DNA of 64,000 bases from assembly GCA_024291935.2 (NCBI GenBank), contig CM044309.1:98977628-99041627 (forward strand). The letters are read 5' to 3'. The stretch is from Okapia johnstoni (taxonomy: Eukaryota > Chordata > Mammalia > Artiodactyla > Giraffidae). The position numbers and the translations under genes are program-made. How positions within the stretch are numbered: position 1 is the stretch's first letter; every line of letters begins with the position of its first letter. Below the pieces are notes generated by a model. The model was not told where the DNA came from. It was given only the letters and a program-made list of their open reading frames with translations, and searched no databases. Positions 19,163-32,060 of this stretch are shown here, in pieces.

Positions 19163-21584
19163 AAATACTTTAAATCTTGTCATTAATTTTATTAATGATT
19201 TCATTCTATTTTCTTTAGTTTTATTTTATTATTTTCCTAGCATCTGAATTCATGTTAATTTCTTCTTTATATTCAGTTTTTCTTATTTTTAAACATATAT
19301 TTTTTATTTAAATGGTATATTTAAAACTTTATCTTTCTTCTGAATAGATTTTGAGCTATTTTGATATCAAAATAATCCTGCCAGTGGCATCTGTGTTTTG
19401 ATATTTGCACACAGTCTGAAAGTTGCCTATTAATAGAAAATTTCAAAGTATTTAAATATATTTCCATGATTAATATGTCTGGTCTTTTTTAATCTAGTTT
19501 TATACTTTAATCTGGTTTTATACTTTAATCTAGTTTTATACTTTAGATTTATTGCACTTCCTTTATATTATGCTTTATTTAATTTTTCCTTTTTACTTTA
19601 AAGGTAAACATCCTGGTTTTGTTTTATAACTGTTAAGCTTACATTTTAGAAATATTAGGCTTCAAATGTCTTTATTTATGAATATTAATGATTTGAAGGC
19701 CTATCCTAACCTCCCCTATGGAGAAGGAGAAAATTACCAAACCATTTTATTCCACTTCTACCCTTCTATTCTTCAAAATTTTTGTTATAATCTGTATGTA
19801 AACCTTGATTATCATTTTTAAGCTATTTTATTACTAGAACTTTGATATAATCTTGCAGTTTTCCATCATTTTTTTGAACATCATAAATTCATCGTTAAAA
19901 TGTTAATTTAATTGTGGGCTGCTTGACTTAAGCAGGACTTTAAATTCCTTGATAGTTGTTTTCAGAATAGAATGAATGCTGGCTTTTTAGTCTTTCCCTT
20001 TACTTTTCCCAATATAAATGAAAACTCGAATGTTCAGATCTCTTTCATCACAGCCTTTTCCTTTAAAATTCCTCATAACAAACCTTTCAACCTGGTGTGT
20101 CAAGAACGGGTTTAGGAACAGTAACAGGGCAGGAATCCACTCAGCCTGAAGGTGGCTGGGCGAACACCTAGGCAGTTGGGACACCACGCTAGTCACCTGA
20201 CTGCAAATGGCCCTGAGCACTGAGCAGGTGACATTTCATTCTTCTAGTGCCATGTTGCAAAAATGTTGGAAAATTCTGCTGTAGGTCTTGTGCGGTTGTT
20301 TTCTTTATAGTTTTGGATAAGTTTGAAACCCAAGTAGTTTTGCTTTCATTCTGTTTAATTTTTTTCTTCATCCTAGGTGCTTGCAGTTTCTTTGTTATTG
20401 TTAAGTGCCCCGACTTTATCAAAGTGTGGTTTATATTCAGTTACTTGTAGTTTGAATTTGACAACCTATGGGCCATTTGAGTTTATATAGTAAGTTTATT
20501 CTTCAGTTTGAGTGCTTTCTCTCATAATAGTTTTACATATTTCTCTTAGGTCATTTGTTCGGATTCTTCTTTGGAAAAAAACAAGTTTCCATACTTTTTT
20601 ATCTTTTGTGCTTATCATTGTTCCATTTATCGTTTGCACCTCTTTTTGCTTTCCCCTGCCTAAAATGCACCACCTTAAGTTAATCTTTTAGATAATTCTT
20701 GATCTTCTGCCATGTGGGTTCTATTCTTTACCTTGTCTACTATAGGTAAAACATTTGTTTCCACTTTTTAATAAATTTTATAACATTTTTATTTATTTTA
20801 CTTAATCTTTATACTGCTTTATATCTCTTGGTCCACACATTTTTTTTATCCCTATCACCTTATGTCATCTCTTTTTTATATTGGCATACATAAATGCAAT
20901 ATTTTATAAAACTTCCTTGGTTTTAAATTTTTATATTGACTAAACTATAACAAAATACATATTTATTTATTATGTATGTATTATTTATTTGTTCTTTTCA
21001 TTACCAAATCTCTTCATAGGCATAAAGTGACTTTATTTGGTTTTTCCTTCATATTTGCCAGAATGGTGATATTTCTAGACAGGCATCTATTTTTTGGCAA
21101 AACAGAGAACTGTATGATTTGGGGAACTCTCACTCTTTGATTGAACACCAATGATTTCCTCTCATTTGATCTAAAGTTGGACAGTTAGTTGATTGGTTGT
21201 TTTCTGTTATCTGAAAGCCTGAAGGATACAGACAAAGAATTATGGCCAGTGGGAAAACTGTCTTTCAGTGTTTCTATAAATAGAAAAGATAAAAATATCT
21301 TATACTGCACATCAGATCCAGCATCTTAGTGCTATTACCAACTGCCTCAAGAAAGAATTTCTGTGTTTCTAAAAAGGCAAAAAGAGAAGAAACCTGTCAA
21401 AATCTGCTCACCCTCTATCTTTACCCTCCACCTAAGCTTAGGCCTTCTGGCATATATACACTCAATTCCACCTGGTTGCCATCAATCTCACCACAGAAGA
21501 GCCCTGAAGGTTTGGGCAGTTGCCTTTTCCTTTCCAAAGTAAAAACTCTAGAGCACATATTTAAATTTATATGTAATTAATTCA
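19163..21584. other. AT-rich sequence, partly L1-like
   Basis: The first 250 bp resemble inverse old L1. The rest is T-rich with no family I can name. Frames at 20189-20450 on both strands carry no recognised domain. Confidence 0.4.
19491..19544. repeat. 18-bp tandem repeat, three copies
   Basis: The unit aatctagttttatacttt is repeated three times with one substitution in the middle copy. Confidence 0.93.
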
Positions 21585-21604
21585 ATGTTTTTTTTTTTTT
21601 TTTC
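21585..21604. repeat. poly-T tract
   Basis: About 19 T, followed by ctactcag. It could be the inverse A-tail of an unrecognised retroelement. Confidence 0.7.
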
Positions 21605-22140
21605 TACTCAGGTAAACTGCTCCTCAGACTCATATGAGGGATACCTTTAGAATAAAGGTCAAACCTTGTTTTCTGTCTCCGTTGTACCCAAACATTGCTC
21701 AACAGATAACTGTTGAGTATTTTTTTGCTTCCTTACTCTCATGGCTGACAGGTTGATCAGAGAAGCTCCTATTACTACCAGCAGTCTGGTGTATGGGATT
21801 CCCATTTCAAATATAGATGCATACTGCTGATTTTAAGGAGTCCTGAAGCTTAGAATCTGTGTTGGTTATATTTCAATACACTAGTAAAAGAAAGAACATG
21901 GAACTCATATCTCAGTACACATCCCATTGCTTTGTTCTGTCTGATCTCCTATATTTCATTTTACCTCCTTCAAGGTGATAAAAAGATAAGTGACCAGTAA
22001 GAAATCTGTAGATACAGTTGTAATATTACTTTAAAAAGAAAGCTAAGTATGTGTACTAGGTCAGAGGTGAGGTCTGTTCAGAGCCAGGACCTTTCCTGGT
22101 GGGCTATTTATTTGGTCAATGAAAATCTAGTCCAGTGCTG
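21605..22140. other. unique sequence
   Basis: No repeat family or coding signature recognised. Confidence 0.45.
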
Positions 22141-22144
22141 GCTT

Positions 22145-22300
22145 ATATAACTTTGGGCAATGATAGACATGTTTTATATCTGTAAATATGATACAGTAGC
22201 CATTGACCACAAGTGGCTGTTGAGCCCTCGGAATATGCCAGAATGACTGAGAAACTGTATTTTTAATTTTATTTTAATTAGCCACATGCATTGAACAGCA
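22145..22300 (+). mobile_element. hAT-Charlie nonautonomous DNA transposon (MER3-like)
   Basis: Landmarks of this palindromic family: catgttttatatctgtaaat, cagtagccattgaccacaag, tggctgttgagccctcggaa, actgagaaactgtattttta and attagccacatgcattgaac. Confidence 0.65.
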
Positions 22301-23282
22301 AACACTTGGGCAAATCCTTGACTTGTTTTTAGTCAACTTGCCTCTCGTAAAATCCAATCCTCCAGCAATCCCCAGTTTATTTCAAGGAGACTTGAAGCAA
22401 GCTATTAACTTTCTCACAGTTTTGTGGGTTTTGTTTGTGTTTGGTTTTTTGTTCATTTGTTTAGATAGATAGATCACTCTAGATTTTAAAAGACCAAGTG
22501 CGTTAGATCTGGAAGGTTGAAGGAAGGAAATGTCAACCTCTTTCCTCCAGGAATTCTCAGTCTTGCCTCCCAGCTACACCACAATTTATGGTCAAATATG
22601 AGTTAGTAGGCTGATTTGAGGACACTCAAAGACTTTAGGAAGAAACTGGGCTCTTTTATCTTCACATTGTCTTTTATTCCCTCAAGTCCCTTCCATTCGT
22701 GGAAAAATTCTAAAGAGTTAGCCATCAAGTGATTTCAGTAGTCTTCATCATCCCTTCCCCAAAACTAGCAAAATCTGCTCTCATAAAAACAAACACCTAA
22801 ACTTCAAGCTGTTTGTTGAATGTGTGAGTTTTGCAGTTGCAGATATTCAATTTCTAATCTTATTGTGTCTCTAAATACTGCATTTTCAGTGCTCCGTATC
22901 ATATTCTCCTTTTGAGTTAAAAAATTGTTCTACCTAATGACCTATTTTATGCAGAGCATGTGGTTAAAATTAAAATAATACTGTTCATTCCACATACAAA
23001 ATATTTTTCACCTGGGGACAAACATTGATTATTCCCAGAGAACGCTGCTGCACAGTAGTTATTACTTTACCATTTTGCAGATGAAGAGGGAGAAGAGGAA
23101 ATGAGTAGTGACTAAAAAGGAGAATGTCCGTATGTGGAGCCCTAGCTGGAGTCAAAGTTGGACTTTTAAGGTCTGTGATTTTTCATTTCAACCTCAGACC
23201 TGTCCTCACTCTATTTAAAATTATAACTATAATTCACTCTCTATTAACTGTGAGTATATTTTATATGACAAACAGGCTTCCA

Positions 23283-23355
23283 AAAGAAGAAAAGAAGAAG
23301 GAAGGGAGGAGAAGGAAAGAAGGAAGGGAGGGAGGAAGAAGGAAAGAAAGAAACT
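23283..23355. repeat. purine-rich (GGAA/GAAG)n tract
   Basis: About 70 bp of nearly pure purine on the plus strand (aaggaagggagggaggaaga). Confidence 0.9.
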
Positions 23356-23620
23356 TATAAGACATGATTAATAGCCACAATGTGCTATTAATTCCATCAA
23401 ATATTTTGTTGACTCGTTCCATAGGAAGAACTCAGAAATAAATATGTATGGAACAAGGGGTATTGCTACTTCCTCCACCCTGGTTTAGTCACCTGGAAAA
23501 TACCATGAAACCACACATCACTTGGTTTATAAATCATCCACACACAGAGATTAGCCTTTGCTCCCAAATCTATTGCCTGTATCACCTGCCTGATCACTCT
23601 AAAGATAACTATACCTAATG

Positions 23621-23655
23621 GTGTGTGGGTGGATGTGCGTGTGTGTGCGTGTGTA
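23621..23655. repeat. interrupted GT microsatellite
   Basis: gtgtgtgggtggatgtgcgt followed by a GT run. Confidence 0.8.
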
Positions 23656-24040
23656 ACTATTTCAAGAATCGTTACATTCATACAAAAGAGAGGAAGTTGT
23701 TTCTCTTTTGAGAACCATCTTTGAAGATGTTATTCCAGAGGAGAGTCACGGATATAAATATCCTGTCCATACAGTTTCAGCTATCCCAAAGCCTTTTCTT
23801 CTTTAATATGTCTCAGAAATCCCTTCTCTCTGTTATCATGCCTAAAATTCTGCCAAATGGAATTACATTTTAGTTAACGGTAATTCTCTTTTAAAACCCA
23901 AATATCTTTGAGAATATTATAGATCTGTCCCTCCACTGACACTCCAATGAGCTTTGTTAAGGAAATTAATTTGTGAGGGCTGCAGAAGAACAATTATGTG
24001 CACTAGAGCAAGCATGGATAAGCATGCAAAATGTAGACTA

Positions 24041-24690
24041 GTGGTCCTCATACTTTTTTAAAAACTTTTTATTTTATATTGGAGCACAGCCAGTTAACAA
24101 TGTTGTGATAGTTCAGATGGACAACAAAGGACTCAGTCATAAATATACATATATACATATTGCACTCTCCCCCAAACCCCCTCCCATCCAGGCTGCCACA
24201 AAACATTGAGCAGAATTCCCCATGCTGTACAGTAGGTCCTTGTTGGCTTTCCGTTTTAAATAGAGCAGTGTGTACATAGCGATCCCAAACTCCCTAACTA
24301 TCCCCCCACCTTTCTCCAGGTCACCATAAGTTCATTCTCTAAGTCTGTGAGTCTGGTTCTGGTTTGTAAATTGGTTCATTTGTACCACTTCTTTTTAGAT
24401 TCCACATAGAAGGGATATCATATTTCTCTTTCTCTGACTTACTTCACTCAGTCTGACGATGTCTAGGTCCATCCATGTTGCCAGAAATGGCATTATTTTT
24501 CATACTTCAGAATGTGTAACATCAAATTCTAGACTCAGGGAAAATGCAGAATTTTTGACTCCACCTCAGAGATTCTAAATTGGTAAGTTTAAGGTATATA
24601 CAGGGATTTGCATTCAAGCAAGTGTCTCTAGGTGATGCTAATGCGTGTTATTTGGGTCTGGGAAATGGTATGCCCTGCAGGTGTGCACCT
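24041..24690 (+). mobile_element. hAT-Charlie element (MER20/MER5-like), split by L1
   Basis: The terminal motif gtggtcctcatactt at 24041-24055 continues at 24500 (catacttcagaatgtgtaac) through ccacctcagagattctaaat and tctctaggtgatgctaatgc, the order expected for this family. An L1 tail occupies 24056-24499. Confidence 0.65.
24056..24499 (-). mobile_element. ruminant L1 3' end nested in a hAT element
   Basis: Inverse L1 3'UTR: T-rich start, cccatgctgtacagtaggtc, tagattccacatagaaggga and gtccatccatgttgccagaa. An 8-bp target duplication, tcatactt, at 24048-24055 and 24500-24507. Confidence 0.88.
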
Positions 24691-25183
24691 TACATGGGGT
24701 TCTGCATTTCTCCCATTTTCATAAGGGTTTAGATGATTTGAATACACAGACCATAGGGGAACCTGAGGAAAGGGCTGGAATGGAGGGGGAGATGAATATT
24801 TGAAAATGACTCAGTGCCATTTCAAAATTTCATCAAAGGTTGGCTTTGCATCCAGGAGAGCAGCAACCTCCCATTTTCTTCCTCCTCTTCTTTCTTCTCC
24901 TGCTCTACTTCGACAAAACTCACTGCTGTCACAGTCTAGAATCTGTCTTGCACAGACTGATAGTCTATAGACAAAATATTTTTTTTCTGTTACCTTGGGA
25001 ATCTGTTGATCATTTTAACATTACTTTAATAAGAAAATTTGTAAAGTATAAGCAATCCAACACACCCCTTCCTAAAAAAAATAGGAACTTAAATGTATGC
25101 TAAAAAGGAAATCAGATGGACAAAATGCCAAGAAAAAAATAAAGCAACTTTTCTTTGTTAAGAACCGCATGTAAATTGATTAC
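24691..25183. other. unique sequence
   Basis: An 87-codon plus frame at 24840-25103 has a leucine/phenylalanine-rich start from a pyrimidine tract and is taken as chance. Confidence 0.45.
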
Positions 25184-25398
25184 ATGCATGCTCAGTCACT
25201 CAGTCATGTCTGACTCTGCACCCCCATGGACTGGAGCCCACCAGGCTCTTCTGTCCATGGGATTCTCCAGGCAAGAATACTGGAGTGGGTTACCTCTTCC
25301 AGAGAATCTTCCTGACCCAGGGATGGAAACCCCATCTCCTGTGTCTCCTGCATTGGCAGGTGGATTTTTTACCACTGACCCACCCAGGAAGCCCCCCA
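25184..25398 (-). mobile_element. Bov-tA SINE
   Basis: Inverse body and head (tccaggcaagaatactggag; ggaagcccccc end). A likely 8-bp target duplication: ttgattac / ctgattat. Confidence 0.9.
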
Positions 25399-25685
25399 AA
25401 ACTGATTATATTGCCTATCAAAAAATTACAGTTATTAGGAGTGTATGAGAGGATTATTGCCACACTCTGGGGTTTCCAAAGTCTTTGTAGCTGTTCCTTA
25501 GACTATTTCAATTAAAGTGCTCTAAATTTTTTAAATGTAATATAAATTCATAATCAGATAAGTACAAGAGAATATTCTGAGGCCATTTAGCAATGATTTT
25601 GGACTATTCATCTGCTTCTTTCCATTAGAACAGTCAAACTGTTGCATCTTTATTCTTTTGTTATATAAAATATGGAACGCAGGCT

Positions 25686-25830
25686 TGCAGTATCACCCAG
25701 GAATTTGTTAGGAATGAAGAATTACAGTCCCCACCTCAGATCAGCTGAATTCATACCTACATTTCAGCAAGAGTTTTGGTGCCTTATATGCACATCAACA
25801 TTTGAGAAGCCCTGTGTTATTTCACAGCAT
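25686..25830 (-). mobile_element. hAT-Charlie fragment (MER20/MER5-like)
   Basis: tatcacccaggaatttgtta, then gtccccacctcagatcagct and catttgagaagccctgtgtt, in the inverse order relative to 24041-24690. Confidence 0.5.
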
Positions 25831-26097
25831 GACTTATCTCTGAAGGAACTCAGAGCCTGTGTGTATGGATTCTCTCCAATGTTGGTGATATTGATTATCT
25901 TGAGTCTGGGTCTGAAATATTCAGACATTATGACTTTAGAATTGATTTTTAGAAATAAATCCATTTTTATGAATGCAGATTTCTACCAAAAAAATAAATT
26001 ATTAACATTTTAATTCCTACTAAGGAGTCTAAACACGGCGAAGTTCCTCAGTTTGGAAGATGACCAATAGGTAGAGATAATGGCAGTCTCTCTTTTA

Positions 26098-26313
26098 TTT
26101 GTAAATATTGTTTATTTATTTGGCCATGTTAGGCCTTAGTTGCAGCACTTGGGATCTTTTGTCGCGGTGCACTGGCTTCCCTCTGGCTGTGGCACGTGAG
26201 CTGGAGTGGGGACCCTCAGCCATGTGGGATCTTGTCCCCAGACCAGGAATCGAACCTGCTTCCCCTGCATTGGAAGGCAGATTCTTAATCACTCGGCTGC
26301 CAGGGAAGTCCCC
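26098..26313 (-). mobile_element. CHR-type SINE
   Basis: Starts gtttatttatttggccatgt and ends atcactcggctgccagggaa. Contains the inverse head gaccaggaatcgaacctgct. A possible target duplication of about 7 bp (agtctct) flanks it. Confidence 0.85.
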
Positions 26314-26538
26314 CAGAGTCTCTTTGAATATAGAGTAGGACCAAGAATCTTACTAATTAGGATTTTTTAAACACATGTTAAAAAACACGACAATACTGTA
26401 AAATAAATGCTTTTTTCCACCCTTACCCATCTATCTGATGGCTGGGCACTTTCAATCAAAATGTAGAAGAGAAAACTGTTACCTTGAGAATCCATAAAGT
26501 CCTCTACATGTCTTTGGTTATGAAATCCAGAAAGAAGG

Positions 26539-26745
26539 AAAGTGTAGTTGCTCAGTCATGTCCAACTCTTTGAGGTCGGACTGTAGCCCCAGCAGGCTCC
26601 TCTGTCGATGGAATTCTCCAGGTGAGAATACTGGAATGGGTAGGCATTCCCTTCTCCAGGGGATCTTCCCAACCCAGGGATCAAACCCGGGTCTCCTGCA
26701 TTGCAGACATATTTTTTTTACTGTCTGAGCCACCAGGGAAGCCCC
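26539..26745 (-). mobile_element. Bov-tA SINE
   Basis: gttgctcagtcatgtccaac to ctgagccaccagggaagccc; full inverse body and head. Confidence 0.9.
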
Positions 26746-27464
26746 AGAAGCAGAATTTAATTCCTTACTTCATGACCCTCCACCTCAAACATCTTAAATC
26801 CTCAGTAAAAGACATCAGCAAAGTTTGATGTCACACAATAAAGTGGAGGGAAAAAAGAAATGGATAAAAGAGGTCATTCATAAGTGACATTTTAAAATTT
26901 GTCTTTTTAGTTTATAAACTATTTATTTTGCTTGGTCATTAGTTCCTAGAAAGTAGACTCCAGATCCTGAAACCTATATAGTTGGTTTTGCTGGTGAATT
27001 AATCCTATTATCAGCTGTGTTAAGTAATTATTGTGCCCTGGGTCAAGGACAGAGTTTCTGTCCTTTGAGGACTCTTCCCCCTACATAATTCTTTAACAGT
27101 TACTGCCGCCCATACCCAAGCCAATTAGCGTGGAAATATATGCATAAATGTTAAAAGCAAGTTGCAACAGAGTAGGTAGATGAACACAAAGTCATGAGCA
27201 TAGTCAAATAATTAAAAGCACGTCCCTTTAATGAATTCATATGAAAAAGCTTTTTATTCACCATAATAAAATAGTATACAATTTTGATGACCTAATTTTT
27301 GCTCACTTAAATTATTTTATCTTTAACTTACTTTGATTTCTTGATTTCTTATTGCTAACTTAGCATCATTTCAATTTATGATGTTCTTTATGACAATTTT
27401 TCTCATCATTTTTACAAAGTTTCATCCATTTCAACACTCCCTTTTCCAACGTTTTGATGTTTTG
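26746..27464. other. unique AT-rich sequence
   Basis: Nothing recognised. Confidence 0.45.
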
Positions 27465-27476
27465 TAATCAATTACA

Positions 27477-27686
27477 AGGGCTTTCCTGGTGGCTCAGTGG
27501 TAAAGATCCACCTGCCAATGCAGGAGACGAGGGTTCAATCCCTGGGTCAGGAAGTTGCCCTGGAGAAGGAAATGGCAACCTGCTCCAGTATTCTTGCCTG
27601 GGAAATCCCATGGACAGAGGAGCCTGGCGGGCTACAGTCCATGGAGTCACAAAGAGTTGGACATGCCTGAGCACCCACGCAGGCAC
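27477..27686 (+). mobile_element. Bov-tA SINE
   Basis: gggctttcctggtggctcag through the B-box gggttcaatccc to caaagagttggacatgcctg. A perfect 12-bp target duplication, taatcaattaca, at 27465-27476 and 27687-27698. Confidence 0.94.
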
Positions 27687-27699
27687 TAATCAATTACAA

Positions 27700-29040
27700 T
27701 ATTGTAGGTAATCAGCTTCTCAAGGACAGAGCTGGGCCGTATCATTAGCATGGAAATGCTGCTACATCTCTTCGACAGAAAAAAGTCACAATTTAATTAA
27801 AATTAATTAATCTTTAATGAGTATGTACACTCTCTTATATGAATAGAATAAAGGGAGACCGCTATTTGTGATTTAGCTTATATAATTCAAAATATTCATT
27901 TGTGCTTTTTATAATTATATATATTTGCTGTTACTAATAGATAGAGGGTACAGGTAGCTAGATACAAAATTTAAACAGAAAGAAATATAGCTTGAATTTA
28001 TATGATTTTGCCTTTATTAGCAGTTGGTAGCTTACCTACCTCTTTAAATACACAAGCAGGCCTATACAACCATATGCAGTGCTCATAGAGTTTCTCAATG
28101 TCTATCATGTAGCTTAATGCTATCAAAGTACTCCACTGATAATGAAACTCAAGGCTCAAAGGACAGTAAGAATATTATTCCATATAATGTATTATGCATC
28201 AATAGTTTTAGCTGGGCAAATCCTACCAGCCTCTCAGGCCACCACAACAGAGCTAATGCTAATGAAAAGAATATTAACTGATTCAAGAAATGGGAAAGTA
28301 AAAAGAAGAAAGGGAGACCAAAGGGAGTAAAAATATAACAGTGAAAACACAGACTCTTCTTTCTGGCCTTCTTTTCCCTTCTAGTCATCTTTGTCTGTCT
28401 GCCTTTTGTTCCACAAATCTGCTCTGTGAATTCTCCACTGTTGTCCCTCACTCTCCATTCTCCGAGCCTTCTTTTGCCTCCACTCTTCTTTCTCTTATTC
28501 TGTTTTGTTGTTTATTTGTCATCAAGTTCAATTCAAGGTCAAAGTTAAATACATACTTGTTGCCACTCAGCTCCAGATATTTACTTATCAAATGAACACT
28601 TCTAATTCAAACCAATCCATTATTATGATTGCACACTAATTGTAACCCTAATTAATATGTGTATGCCATGGTCCATGACATTACCTCCACCTGAGAAATA
28701 TCTTGTATTTTTTTCTGCATAGAAAAACTGCTCTGTCACAAACAGCAAATTTTATAGAAAATTTTCTGAAGTCCCTTTGCCCTATAATAGTGCCTGTTGT
28801 CATTTTCAAGAAAGATAAATTGGATCTATTACCAGGAAATAGTTGCTATTGCCAGTTTTTTTAACACCAGAACTGTACCCTGATCTTTAAAATCCCTTTC
28901 TATTGATCTCTCTCATATCAGGTTGTATTAGAAAGATGTATTTTAGACAGTTTAAGATCCTTTCTCATCATTGCATAAGAAATGAAACAGACAGTTTCTA
29001 CTGATGTTTACACAAAGATATGTGCTTCTTTTCTGAGGTT
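27700..29040. other. unique AT-rich sequence
   Basis: No repeat or gene recognised. A 100-codon minus-strand frame at 28149-28451 has no domain signature. Confidence 0.45.
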
Positions 29041-29045
29041 GTTGT

Positions 29046-29478
29046 TTTTATTGTTGTTCAGTCACTAAGTCATGTCTGACTCTGCAACCGCATGGACTGC
29101 AGCATGCAAGACTTCCCTGCCCTTCACTATCTTCCAGAGTTTGCTCAGATTCATGTCCATTGAGCTACTTAACCATTTCATCTTCTGCCTCCCTTGTCTC
29201 TTTTTGCCTTCAATCTTTCCCAGCATCAAGGTCTTTTCCAATGAGTCGACTCTTCATATCAGCTGGCCAAAGTATCAGAGCTTGAGCTTCAGCATGAGTC
29301 CTTCCAATGAATATTCAGGGCTTATTTCCTTTATGGTTGACTGGTTTGATCTCCTTGCAGTCCAAGGGACTTTCAAGAGTCTTCTCCAGCACCACAGTTC
29401 GAAGGTATTAATTCTTCAGCGCTCAGCCTTCTTTATGGTCCAACTGTCACATCCATACATGACTACTGAAAAACCATA
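29046..29478 (-). mobile_element. BovB LINE 3' fragment
   Basis: gttgttcagtcactaagtca through tcaatctttcccagcatcaa to catacatgactactgaaaaa. More diverged than the copies at 12858 and 47537. The 135-codon plus-strand frame is antisense to it. Confidence 0.87.
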
Positions 29479-29763
29479 GCTTTCATTTCTTGGGCACTAT
29501 ATGAAAGAATAACACACCCTTAATATCGGGCAGATTACACAAATTTGCATGAGTATTTTGAAAAGATGACTTAAAAAAATGTTTAAAGTAGCACAGAGAG
29601 AAGTTTTTTCAACCTCATTATTTTCCAAACAGCAAGGATTACTAGCCCTGCAAAACTTTCTCCATTGAGCTTAAATATCTTCATACTCCAGTGTTTTAAC
29701 ATGTGGATTTTTAAATTCTAAAGAAGGATTTGCCCCCAAATAACTTAATTAAACTAACCCAGA

Positions 29764-30080
29764 CTTTCCTGATGGTGCAGTACTTAAGAATTTGCCTGCT
29801 AATTCAGGGGGCATGGATTCTATTCCTGGTCTGGAAAGATCCCGTGTGCAGAGAACAAGTAAGCCTGTGAATCTCCACTGCTGAGCCTGTGCTTTAAAGC
29901 CCTGGAGCCACAAATACTGAGCTGTTGTACTCCAACTGTTGAAGCCCATGTACTCTAGAGCCTGTGCTCCGCAACAAGAGAAGCCCCAACGCCACAATGG
30001 AGAGTAGCCCCTGCTCACTGCAACTAAACAAAGACAGAGCAAAGCAAGGAAGACCTAGCGCAGCCGAAATAAAAATAAAT
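29764..30080 (+). mobile_element. CHR-2-type SINE, near full length
   Basis: The head gactttcctgatggtgcagt leads into the long repetitive tail region (ctctagagcctgtgctccgc; caacaagagaagccccaacg), ending in an aaataaaaataaat tail. Confidence 0.85.
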
Positions 30081-30272
30081 AATTCCCTGGTGGCTCAGCT
30101 GGTAAAGAACTCACCTGCCAGCGCAGGAGATTTACAAGAGACGTGGGTTCAGTCCCTGGGTCAGGAAGATCTCTTGAAAAAGGAAATGGCAACCCACTCC
30201 AATATTCTTACCTGGAAAATCTCATAGACAAAGGATCCTGGTGGGCTATAGTCCATGAGTGACTGTCTGACT
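30081..30272 (+). mobile_element. Bov-tA SINE in the CHR-2 tail
   Basis: Begins attccctggtggctcagctg directly after the CHR-2 A-rich tail. Full body (gggttcagtccctgggtcag; gtgggctatagtccatgagt). Confidence 0.88.
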
Positions 30273-31861
30273 ATTTAAACCAGAATCCTTAAATCACAGC
30301 CATGTATTCTGAGGGTCCCTTTTTGCATCCCACCTCTTTGAATTACAGTCTCTACTCACATTGAATTTCATCATCAGGCACATGTCACAGCAGGTGTGTG
30401 TGATGTCTGCTCATCTTTTTTATAGTTGCTGCTCACATAAAGATAGTTCCACTTATGAAAAATTGTGCAGGAGAATATCAGTTCAAAATTTGGAGAACAT
30501 CAGTCCAAAATTTGTAGAACATTGAACTTTAAAATGTGCAACAAGAATGCTATGGAAATTTTGTAATGTAAATTTGGTGGGTGGTATGGAGACGTGTTAT
30601 TGTATTATGTTTTATCTTTGGAAAAAGCCTTAACATTTTAGGCAAATTGACCCCAAATGAAATAATACCACATAATAGATAGACAATAAATGGTAGATAA
30701 ATAAATATTTAGAAAGATAGATGATACATAAGATAGATTGTATATATGTGTGTGTGTGTGTGTGTACATAGAATTTGCATATGTATGAATTTAAATGTAA
30801 ATGGAAAAGGAATTGAGAAGACAAGCTTCTTACTCCTTCAGCTCCCTGGCTAAAGACCTCACTTGCCTTCCTAACACTCTGACTGCTGATAACATATTGC
30901 CCACCTTCCGCTACCCCTCTGTCCCCTCTGATCCAAAATTGAATGTTGCAACACAATAATGTGCTTCAAGCAGTCTCTGTCACACAAGTAACATTACTAT
31001 GATCATGAAAAAAAAAGTCATCAATAAAATAACTAGTTACCTCCCTTCTGTTACTGCCTTTCAAAGGCATTTACACTTTTTATTATTAAAAAAAAGAGTA
31101 TTTGACCTCACCTATTTTTTTAGAGAGAGTACAATTCAATACACAGTTGAAAAACTTTTGCAAGCTAGACCTGAAATTATACACTGAGTTGAAATTATGT
31201 TTGAAATAGGTTCCTTTATATAGTGTAGAACAAATGGTTTCCAGATGAGAGTCAAAACTCAAAAATAGAGCCTAGAATTCAGAACTGTTCCATTGGATTA
31301 TGGAATCTGTAGGCTAAGGCAAAGTGAAGGCTCAGAATCTGCCAAAAGCCTATATTTTTGGTCTCTTGGCTCCTTGGAGAATGTTTATCATGGATGCTAT
31401 AGAATTTCTGTCAATTCCTAAAACAACCATAGTCTACTTTTGGAGACCTAAATAAATAGGAAACACAGTTTTTTTTTTTTCTTCATGAAGCATAGCATCA
31501 AGTTCAAAAGGAAAGTTTGGGTCTAAATCCATTAGTTGGAACACTACAGGGCAGATCCAAGCAAATCATCTGTATTGTCTCTGTGTTCCTATTCCTTTCC
31601 ATTTTTTGGACATTTTTTTTGTATTACCAGATGCAGTGTCTCCTGCCTTAGGAAAAGGAAATATAAAAAGAGTACATGTGCTTCATTCTTTCACAGAATG
31701 CTTTTCTCTTTTGAAACCAAAAAATATTCAGAATCATAAAATAATTTGAGATTTACATTTTTTATGACAAATCCATCCCTCTTTAGCACAGTGAATGCAT
31801 GCTGCAGCTTACTGATATAGTAACAATGTAACAGAAAAGAGAAAAACCAGAGTTTTGATCT
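30273..31861. other. unique sequence
   Basis: No gene. Contains an imperfect 22-bp tandem pair (30477-30520), a microsatellite (30660-30768) and a T-run near 31470. Confidence 0.45.
30660..30768. repeat. GATA-like and (TG)n microsatellite
   Basis: Degenerate agatagata units followed by about nine TG units (tgtgtgtgtgtgtgtg). Confidence 0.9.
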
Positions 31862-32060
31862 GGGAGAATTGGGGTTGAATTCTAATTCCAATGCTTACTA
31901 AGTAAGATCTCCCTCAGTTTCAATTTTCCCCTCTCTAAAATGGGAGTAATACCTAGCTTTCAAGGATGTTGGGAGGATCAGAGATAATGTGTATAAGTTG
32001 ATAACACAGTTTTTGACACTTAATAGATGGTCAGTACCTCATTACATTGCTGATATTCTA
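31862..32060 (+). mobile_element. MIR SINE
   Basis: ggttgaattctaattccaat, ccctcagtttcaattttccc, ctaaaatgggagtaatacct and gacacttaatagatggtcag in sense MIR order. Confidence 0.75.

Larger units (their letters stand above)
22301..24040. other. unique sequence
   Basis: No gene or interspersed family recognised apart from simple repeats at 23283-23355 and 23621-23655. Confidence 0.45.

Noticed and set aside
21585..21612. Poly-T followed by ctactcag as a splice acceptor
   Set aside because: The pattern fits by chance next to a T-run; no exon or matching donor could be supported.
23283..23355. Purine tract as a functional element
   Set aside because: Simple-sequence expansion is sufficient; nothing else supports a role.
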